This document shows, in pieces, positions 15,944 through 20,752 of a stretch of 20,752 nucleotides of DNA. The DNA lies in NCBI GenBank assembly GCA_025355935.1, contig JANXYS010000365.1:1-20752 (forward strand). Reading direction: 5' to 3'. A program made the translations under genes and the position numbers. The DNA is from Chitinophagales bacterium. GTDB taxonomy: Bacteria; Bacteroidota; Bacteroidia; Chitinophagales; Chitinophagaceae. Below the pieces are notes generated by a model. The model was given only the letters and a program-made list of their open reading frames with translations, did not search any database and was not told where the DNA came from. How positions within the stretch are numbered: the first letter of the stretch is position 1; each line of letters begins with the position of its first letter.

Positions 15944-16521
15944 ATGTTGAAACTTCTTTCATACCATAAAATATTACCGGCAGCCTTTATCACAGGCTTT
16001 TTTTTTTATCCGGGTGTGAAAATGACGAGGCTGTTGTTAATAATCTGGGTCTGAAAAAGTTAGGCGTAGAAGAGGCAAAAAACATCCGGACAATTTATAC
16101 CACTGGCGGAAAAACGAAAGCAATCCTCACGTCTCCTCTCATGTTGCGTGTTCAGGATACTATTGCTTACTATGAATTTCCAAAAACCCTGTCTGCTGAA
16201 TTTTATAATGATAAGGGACTATTAGAAAGCAGACTTACTGCCCATTATGCAAAGTATAAAGAAGCTCAGAACATTATTTTTTTAAGGGATAGTGTCCGGG
16301 TAATCAATCTCAGTAAAGGTGATACACTCTACTGCAATGAATTATACTGGGACCGCAGCAGAACCGGGCGCGAATTTTACACCGATAAACCTGTGCGCAT
16401 TCGTACCAGAACTCAAATACTCGACGGGATAGGAATGGAAGCAAGGCAGGATTTCAAAGAATACTATATCATTTATCCAACCGGAATAATTACTGTCCCA
16501 AAGTCTCAGTTTCCACAATAA
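15944..16521 (+). CDS. LptC-family LPS-export lipoprotein, split by frameshift at T10 tract
   Basis: LptC-type proteins form the periplasmic bridge of the LPS transport machine. ATG 15944 opens MLKLLSYHKILPAAFITGFFF, a good signal-peptide start, but that frame stops at 16052-16054. In the next frame, with no usable start codon upstream, follow a lipobox LSGC, then EAVVNNLGLKKLGVEEAKNI, GGKTKAILTSPLMLRVQDT and EFYNDKGLLESRLTAHYAKY, which match Bacteroidota LptC-like proteins. The switch falls in ten T at 15998-16007; one extra T (or two fewer) would give one frame of 192 residues. An internal ATG at 16141 would give only 126 residues with no signal. It follows coaX and the outer-membrane gene in one run. 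It could be a sequencing error, a slippage-controlled gene or a pseudogene. Confidence 0.75.
15998..16007 (+). repeat. T10 homopolymer inside the LptC-family gene
   Basis: Ten consecutive T lie between the signal-peptide core and the lipobox, exactly where the reading frame changes. Tracts of this length are prone to replication and transcription slippage, and also to miscounting by some sequencing platforms. Confidence 0.85.
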
Positions 16522-16570
16522 ATTTCCGAAGAATTTACAGTGAGGCAGGGACGAGAACTTAATAATTTAG

Positions 16571-16603
16571 AAAAGGAATTCCTGTTGTACCTTTCCTTTT
16601 TCT
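16571..16603 (+). terminator. Possible weak terminator after the LptC-family gene
   Basis: AAAAGGAA (16571-16578) pairs with TTCCTTTT (16593-16600) over a 14-base loop, with T-rich bases following, about 50 bases after the stop. The stem is A/T-rich and the T-run short, so it may not terminate efficiently. Confidence 0.3.
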
Positions 16604-16703
16604 CAATCGAAATTTATCAGACTTGCGGATAAATAGCTCACAACAACATTGATCAGTTACCGTATTTATTACATTAAATTCTTGCCGTCCAACAACTAAC
16701 TAT

Positions 16704-17063
16704 ATGAATAAAATAACTGTTTACGGCATCCCGAATTGCGATTCGGTAAAAAAAACGTTGGAATGGCTTAAACAGGGCAATATCCCTTACGAATTCCATA
16801 ATTATAAAACCGAAGGCATCTCTGAATTTAAACTTAAACAGTGGAGCAAGCTAACAGGCTGGGAAAAGTTATTTAATAAAAAAAGCAGCACGTGGCGAAA
16901 GGTAATGAGTGAGGCTGGCAATGAAAATCTAACATCTGCAAAGGCACTAAAACTTATGATGGAGAATACGTCAATTATAAAGCGACCGATTATTGAATTT
17001 AATGGTTCACTCCTTATTGGCTTTGATGCTTCAAATTTTGAAATACAATTTTTAAAACAATAA
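16704..17063 (+). CDS. ArsC/Spx-like family protein (YffB type)
   Basis: A 119-residue thioredoxin-fold protein of the ArsC/Spx/YffB group. The start MNKITVYGIPNCDSVKKTLE contains the single reactive cysteine (C12) in the family's PNCDSVKK motif; the second cysteine of a CxxC pair is absent, as in YffB and ArsC. The IKRPII segment near the end (92-97) is the conserved cis-proline loop. It is probably a glutathione- or thiol-linked reductase rather than an arsenate reductase, because no ars genes (arsR, arsB, acr3) are nearby. An OsmC-type peroxiredoxin starts 10 bases downstream, so they share a transcript related to thiol or peroxide chemistry. The 182-bp upstream region shows no consensus promoter. 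Confidence 0.88.
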   Translation: MNKITVYGIPNCDSVKKTLEWLKQGNIPYEFHNYKTEGISEFKLKQWSKLTGWEKLFNKKSSTWRKVMSEAGNENLTSAKALKLMMENTSIIKRPIIEFNGSLLIGFDASNFEIQFLKQ

Positions 17064-17073
17064 ACAAAATAAA

Positions 17074-17484
17074 ATGAAAAGATTCGCTAACGCCAATTGG
17101 CAAGGAACAGGTAAAGAAGGTAAGGGAACGTTAAGTACACAAAGCACCACCTTAAGCAACACGCAGTACTCATTTAATAGCCGTTTCGCGGAAGGTGTCG
17201 GTACAAATCCGGAAGAACTGGTGGCGGCAGCACATGCAGGGTGTTTCACAATGAAACTGAGTTTTTCTTTAAATGCAGCGGGGTTCACGGCTGATAGCAT
17301 TGATACGCGTTGTGATATTACTTTAGAAGATGGAAGTATCACCTCTTCTCATCTTACTGTAAAGGCAACCATTCCTAACATCTCTAAAGAGCAGTTTGAT
17401 GAAGCCATTACAGATGCAGAAAAAAATTGTCCGATCTCTAAATTATACAATACGAAAATTTCCGCAGAAGGAACTTTAGTTTAG
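17074..17484 (+). CDS. OsmC/Ohr-family peroxiredoxin
   Basis: OsmC-type proteins reduce organic hydroperoxides using two cysteines as a dimer. The protein is 136 residues. Active-site features are FAEGVGTNPEELVAAAHAGC (38-57) with C57, the glutamates E47/E48 and arginine R37, and the second cysteine in EKNCPISKL (C119). The dimer-forming antiparallel strands are evident. It sits 10 bases after the ArsC/Spx-like gene and is followed by a strong terminator, so it ends a two-gene thiol/oxidative-stress operon. The sequence looks intact and is closer to OsmC than to Ohr, judged by motif spacing only. Confidence 0.93.
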   Translation: MKRFANANWQGTGKEGKGTLSTQSTTLSNTQYSFNSRFAEGVGTNPEELVAAAHAGCFTMKLSFSLNAAGFTADSIDTRCDITLEDGSITSSHLTVKATIPNISKEQFDEAITDAEKNCPISKLYNTKISAEGTLV

Positions 17485-17508
17485 TAATGACGACCTAAAT
17501 ACATAATG

Positions 17509-17545
17509 GGCGCTGGTGGATTAAGTTCACCAGCGCCTTTTTTTT
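17509..17545 (+). terminator. Rho-independent terminator after osmC-like gene
   Basis: GGCGCTGGTG (17509-17518) and CACCAGCGCC (17528-17537) form a 10-bp perfect stem with a 9-base loop, followed by eight T. It lies about 25 bases after the stop codon. Confidence 0.9.
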
Positions 17546-17624
17546 ATGGTTTGGGAGCCTAGATTTTAAATATCTTTAATCACCTGTTAGTAATGAGTAC
17601 CTCACTTCAATTTCAACAATATTT

Positions 17625-18446
17625 ATGTCATCTTTTCAAAACAAAACAATATTTATCACGGGAGCCTCCCGGGGAATAGGAAAAGCAATTGCGTTAAAAC
17701 TTGCACGTAAAGGAGCAAATATTGTGGTGGCTGCAAAATCCACGGAAGAGAATCCTAAGCTTGGGGGTACTATTTATTCGGCAGCCGCGGAGATAGAAGC
17801 TGCCGGGGGAAAGGCATTAGCAGTACAATGTGATATCCGGGACGAAAACCAGATAGATGCAGCAGTTAACAGAGCTGTTGAAGTTTTTGGAGGGATTGAC
17901 GTATTAATTAACAATGCTTCGGCCATTAGCTTAACCCCAACGGAAAAAACGGAGCCAAAGCGGTTCGATTTAATGCATGACATCAATGTAAGGGGAACCT
18001 TTTTAATGTGTAAAGCCTGTATTCCATTCTTAAAAAAGGGCTCAAATCCTCATATCTTAACCCTGTCCCCCCCTTTAAATATGGACATGAAATGGTTTGC
18101 TAATCATATTGCATATACCATAAGCAAATATAATATGACGATGATTACATTGGGGCTAGCAGAAGAATTAAAAAAATATTCTATTGCCGCAAATGCCCTT
18201 TGGCCCCGCACTACCATTGCCACAGCAGCAGTTCAAAACCTTCTTGGAGGCGATATGCTTATAAATATGAGCCGCACTACCGACATAGTTGCTGACGCCG
18301 CTTATATCGTACTTAGCAAACCATCAAATGAATGTTCGGGCAATACATTTACTGATGAGCAAGTGTTGGAAAAGGAAGGTATCACCGATTTTAGTAAATA
18401 CTCAGTGGTGCCGGGAGCAAATCTGTATAATGACCTGTTTATTTAG
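17625..18446 (+). CDS. Short-chain dehydrogenase/reductase (HSDL2-like)
   Basis: A classical NAD(P)-dependent SDR of 273 residues. The cofactor motif TGASRGIG is at 12-19, NNAS at 96-99, the catalytic serine in LTLSPP (S148) and YTISK at 164-168. The long insertion with KLGGTIYSAAAEIEAAGGKA (45-64) and the PPLNMDMKWF segment (149-158) resemble the SDR part of hydroxysteroid dehydrogenase-like protein 2, without its C-terminal sterol-carrier domain. The substrate is unknown; in bacteria these are often near fatty-acid or acyl-CoA genes, but here the gene stands alone between a terminator and a convergent gene. TATCTTTA near 17569 resembles the promoter element with one mismatch. Confidence 0.9.
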   Translation: MSSFQNKTIFITGASRGIGKAIALKLARKGANIVVAAKSTEENPKLGGTIYSAAAEIEAAGGKALAVQCDIRDENQIDAAVNRAVEVFGGIDVLINNASAISLTPTEKTEPKRFDLMHDINVRGTFLMCKACIPFLKKGSNPHILTLSPPLNMDMKWFANHIAYTISKYNMTMITLGLAEELKKYSIAANALWPRTTIATAAVQNLLGGDMLINMSRTTDIVADAAYIVLSKPSNECSGNTFTDEQVLEKEGITDFSKYSVVPGANLYNDLFI

Positions 18447-18450
18447 TTAT

Positions 18451-18484
18451 AAAAAGGATGCCGCAATTTTAAAGCGGCGGCATC
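18451..18484 (-). terminator. Terminator of the DUF6496-type gene
   Basis: On the minus strand GATGCCGC (plus 18477-18484) and GCGGCATC (plus 18457-18464) form an 8-bp stem with a 12-base loop, followed by a C and five T (plus A-run 18451-18455). It lies between convergent genes. Rightward there is no T-run, so it mainly serves the leftward gene. Confidence 0.7.
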
Positions 18485-18494
18485 TATTAAAATT

Positions 18495-19373
18495 TCAAAG
18501 TGGTTTTCTGCCGCCAGGTTTTGTCTTTCCCTTTGCCCCTGCTGGATTTTTATTTTCATACAAACTATCTCCCACCGAAAGACTGTCGGGAGTAGGATTA
18601 ACGTTCATTTCTGTTTTCACAGCATCATGCGGTACGGGCTCTTCAACACCCGCGGCAGTATTATTATTCTCTTCCACCGGGGTGTTTGAGAAATTATTAT
18701 TCCCGGTATTCGTATTATCATTTTCCGGCTGGTTAGTTTCACTAGGCGTAGGTTCTGTGTTTTTATTTTCCGAAATAGGGCTTCTATTTTTATTCGACCG
18801 TTTAACCGGCGGTGTTGGTCTTGCTACAGGTGTTGCTCTCCGAATCATCGTCCCTTTGCGACGGGGAGGACTTGCAGAGACGGTCTTCTGAGGAGCGGTA
18901 CTTTTAGCGAGGCTTTTTTTTGCTCCTGTTTTGTTAGGCACCGCTTTTTTCACAACAGCTTTACTTGTAGCTGATCTGTTACCTGTCGTCTTAGCGTTCG
19001 CAGAAGATTTCTTAGGCGCTGAGTTTTTAGAGGCAAACTTTTGAGGTGATGATTTTTGGTTGGTAGCTCTGCCGGTTGAAGCTTTTTTGGGAGCGACTTT
19101 TTTTACACCTGAACGTTGTGGTGCTGCCTTCTTTACTGGTGCTTTTTTTGGAGCTGCATTTTTTGAACTCGACTTATTTGGAGCTGCATTTTTAGGTACC
19201 CCTTTTTTTACAGGGACTTTGGCTCCTTTTGCACGTGCCTCAGATAAGCCAATCGCAACCGCCTGCTTCCTGTTGGTCACCTTTTGTCCGGATCCGCTTT
19301 TTAGTTTACCCTTGTTCATTTCTTTCATTACGGTCTTGACTTTATTGCCAGCCGATTTTGAATACTTTGCCAT
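18495..19373 (-). CDS. Lys/Ala/Pro-rich DUF6496-type protein with acidic tail
   Basis: A 292-residue protein in three parts. Residues 1-55 form a compact basic domain with GKLKSGSGQKVTNRKQAVAI and GLSEARAKGAKVP, the DUF6496 pattern common in Bacteroidota. Residues 55-195 are a low-complexity histone H1-like tail of KKAAP, KNAAP and KKVAP repeats, then an arginine-rich stretch (PPRRKGTMIRRA). Residues 200-275 turn acidic and rich in N, E, T and P, and the last 12 are basic again. No membrane segment was seen. By composition it may bind nucleic acids, but that is inference. The repeats are visible in DNA, for example two copies of GGAGCTGCATTTTT about 30 bases apart (19150-19193, minus-strand gene). 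The terminator at 18451-18484 follows. Confidence 0.82.
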   Translation of the reverse strand: MAKYSKSAGNKVKTVMKEMNKGKLKSGSGQKVTNRKQAVAIGLSEARAKGAKVPVKKGVPKNAAPNKSSSKNAAPKKAPVKKAAPQRSGVKKVAPKKASTGRATNQKSSPQKFASKNSAPKKSSANAKTTGNRSATSKAVVKKAVPNKTGAKKSLAKSTAPQKTVSASPPRRKGTMIRRATPVARPTPPVKRSNKNRSPISENKNTEPTPSETNQPENDNTNTGNNNFSNTPVEENNNTAAGVEEPVPHDAVKTEMNVNPTPDSLSVGDSLYENKNPAGAKGKTKPGGRKPL

Positions 19374-19634
19374 AAAATAGAATTTAGTGAGTTAGACGTT
19401 TGAAAGTTGAGTCGAGGAATTTCAGACTTTAATGTTTGATTTTTTGTTTCAACTCAGTGCTTATATTTCAAAAATTATACCAGTGTAAAACTCTATTAAT
19501 GTTGCGAATTTTAAGACCTTGGTGCATAACTGAAGCGATGGTTATTTGTCGCGCGCTATCATAGAATAAAATTTTGCAATTATAAAATATACTTTTATCC
19601 CCGATTATGTTCGATCGTACCAAAAGTTAAAAAT

Positions 19635-19677
19635 TAATATATCGCTGTAACATTTGCTACATTATTGCGATATATTA
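19635..19677. promoter_or_regulatory. 11-bp inverted repeat overlapping the sigma-factor start
   Basis: TAATATATCGC (19635-19645) and GCGATATATTA (19667-19677) are exact reverse complements with 21 bases between. The right arm covers the third base of the TTG start at 19665 and the codons just after it. It could be an operator or a hairpin that hides the start. The rest of 19374-19664 (291 bp) shows only A/T-rich sequence, including a TACTTTTA one base off the promoter element near 19590. Confidence 0.5.
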
Positions 19678-20264
19678 TAAATAGCAACGTAAAATTCTTG
19701 AATCAAACTTTAGACATACCAATACTAGATGAGCAAATCGAACTCTGCCGGCAGGGTAATGCTAAGGCTTATCATTTTGTCTACAACAGGTATGCGAAAG
19801 TGATGCTTAACAGTAGCATGCGTATTTTAAACAATCTTGCCGATGCCGAAGACATGGTTCAAGAGGCATTTGTAGACGCCTTCAAAAAGCTCGACAGTTT
19901 TACATACAAGAGTCCATTTGAAGCCTGGTTACGAAGAATAGTGATTAACAAATCAATAAGCTTTCTGCGCAAAAAGAAATCCATCTGGGTAGATCTTACA
20001 ACGGTTGCTACCGCAGACAAAAGTGACGATGACAGGGTTGATGAAGATCTTTTTAATTACGAAGTACAAAGAGTGAAAAAAGCGATTGAGCAGCTACCTG
20101 AGAACTACAAATTGGTATTTAACTTATATGCCCTGGACGGACTACCGCAGGAGGAAATTGGTTTGCTTCTTGGAATAGCACACAACAATGTACGAATCCA
20201 ATATCATCGGGCGAAGAAAAAAATTTTAGAATTATTAGAAAAGGAGGTATGTTATGAAAATTAA
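19665..20264 (+). CDS. ECF-type RNA polymerase sigma factor
   Basis: An extracytoplasmic-function sigma factor of 199 residues. Region 2 spans about 38-105, with core-binding DAEDMVQEAFVDAFKKL (60-76) and -10 recognition RRIVINKSISFLRKKK (90-105). Region 4 spans 137-190, with LPENYKLVFNLYALDGLPQEE and the helix-turn-helix NNVRIQYHRAKKKI. There is no ATG before residue 47, so I took the TTG at 19665; another in-frame TTG at 19698 would remove 11 residues and leave the sigma domains intact. The stop lies inside the next gene (start 20254), whose product looks like a membrane anti-sigma factor. This is the usual arrangement for envelope-stress control in Bacteroidota, possibly autoregulated. The target genes are unknown. 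Confidence 0.9.
   Translation: MRYIINSNVKFLNQTLDIPILDEQIELCRQGNAKAYHFVYNRYAKVMLNSSMRILNNLADAEDMVQEAFVDAFKKLDSFTYKSPFEAWLRRIVINKSISFLRKKKSIWVDLTTVATADKSDDDRVDEDLFNYEVQRVKKAIEQLPENYKLVFNLYALDGLPQEEIGLLLGIAHNNVRIQYHRAKKKILELLEKEVCYEN
20241..20248 (+). promoter_or_regulatory. Strong Shine-Dalgarno sequence for the anti-sigma gene
   Basis: AAGGAGGT lies inside the sigma-factor coding sequence, 5 bases before ATG 20254. Such a match is uncommon in this phylum. A second GGAGG (20268-20272) precedes the next in-frame ATG (20278) by the same distance. Confidence 0.7.
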
Positions 20265-20752
20265 TCTGGAGGATTTTATGAACAGCAACAGGGATGAGTT
20301 CGATACTTATGAACCTTCCGAAGCATTATGGAGTCGTGTTGAAAATCAATTACAGAAACCCAGGAAAAGGGGCATCATCGCTAGCATGACTACCCGAAAA
20401 TTAATGTCCGCGGCGGCGGCGATTGTTATAATTGCAGCGGCAGCTTTTTTCTACAAAAATTCTACCGTTAAGCCCGACGTCAGTGTAGCAGCAGTTAACG
20501 CCCCAGTCAATAAGATTCCGGAACCAGTGGACAGCGTTTCACAAATCGCATCAACCCCCGGTCCGGATACCCAAGATAGTGAGCCTGCACCAATCTTAAG
20601 CCCTATCAATAAAGAAACCCCTGAACTGGCTTCTAATGAAACGCTAAAATCTATAACTGACCAGGAAATGGTTCACTATACCAAATTAGTTGAGCTCAAG
20701 CAAGCCCAGATCAGTATCCTGAAAAAAGATGAGCCACTTTTATACAAGCAGT
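20254..20752 (+). CDS. Membrane-anchored probable anti-sigma factor, partial
   Basis: The frame from ATG 20254 is open for 166 codons to the window end. Residues 1-45 are cytoplasmic and charged (NRDEFDTYEPSEALWSRVE at 12-30, a pattern seen in Bacteroidota anti-sigma proteins), followed by a single predicted helix MSAAAAIVIIAAAAFFY (51-67), then a Pro/Ser-rich linker and the beginning of a charged helical part (KSITDQEMVHYTKLVELKQA, 132-151). The start overlaps the end of the sigma gene by 11 bases, with a strong ribosome binding site, so the two are coupled in translation. The gene is therefore probably the negative regulator of this sigma factor; the alternative is an uncharacterised membrane partner. 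ATG 20278 is an alternative start. Confidence 0.8.
   Translation, partial: MKINLEDFMNSNRDEFDTYEPSEALWSRVENQLQKPRKRGIIASMTTRKLMSAAAAIVIIAAAAFFYKNSTVKPDVSVAAVNAPVNKIPEPVDSVSQIASTPGPDTQDSEPAPILSPINKETPELASNETLKSITDQEMVHYTKLVELKQAQISILKKDEPLLYKQ

Overview
The window reads as a contiguous piece of a Bacteroidota chromosome, most probably from the Chitinophagaceae or a close relative. Three things point there: (i) promoters that fit the Bacteroidota consensus (TTG, 19 bases, TAnnTTTG), best seen upstream of typA; (ii) lineage-typical genes such as an outer-membrane protein with an NSPYSRYGIGDL N-terminus, a DUF6496-type basic protein, and a stand-alone LON-domain protein next to a type III pantothenate kinase; and (iii) mostly weak Shine-Dalgarno sequences. 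It is mainly core and housekeeping sequence. No transposase, integrase, CRISPR array, tRNA or rRNA was found.

Layout. 1-1406 (-): N-terminal 468 codons of uvrB. 1407-2953: repeat-rich intergenic region around one small membrane-protein gene (1793-2098, -). It carries a 28-bp and a 48-bp perfect palindrome and two 114-bp direct copies of a multi-hairpin unit, all sharing an AAGGTTGwCAAC core. 2954-4765 (+): typA/bipA, followed by two terminators. 4900-7904 (-): a translationally coupled pair, a secreted M48 metalloprotease and a secreted 515-residue protein of unknown function. 8058-8300 (+): small membrane protein. 8306-9205 (-): MeaB/ArgK GTPase. 9304-13117 (+): FkbM methyltransferase, GT4 glycosyltransferase and an MsbA-like ABC exporter, an envelope-glycan module. 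13210-16521 (+): LON-domain protein, coaX, an outer-membrane barrel protein and an LptC-family gene. 16704-17484 (+): ArsC/Spx-like protein and OsmC peroxiredoxin. 17625-18446 (+): short-chain dehydrogenase. 18495-19373 (-): lysine/alanine-rich DUF6496 protein. 19665-end (+): ECF sigma factor overlapping the start of a membrane-anchored, probable anti-sigma gene that runs off the window.

How the genes fit together. Several encode envelope functions: lipid or glycan export (MsbA-like), LPS transport (LptC-like), an outer-membrane barrel, secreted protease and partner, and an ECF sigma/anti-sigma pair that could sense envelope state. The others handle DNA repair (UvrB), translation and ribosome assembly under stress (BipA), CoA synthesis (CoaX), B12-enzyme maintenance (MeaB) and thiol/peroxide chemistry (ArsC-like, OsmC).

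The strongest oddities are: the LptC-family gene is split by a T10 tract exactly between its signal-peptide start and its lipobox; CoaX lacks one of the three aspartates considered invariant in type III pantothenate kinases; and the 1.2-kb palindrome/direct-repeat cluster before typA has no coding explanation. No clear new multigene system was found.
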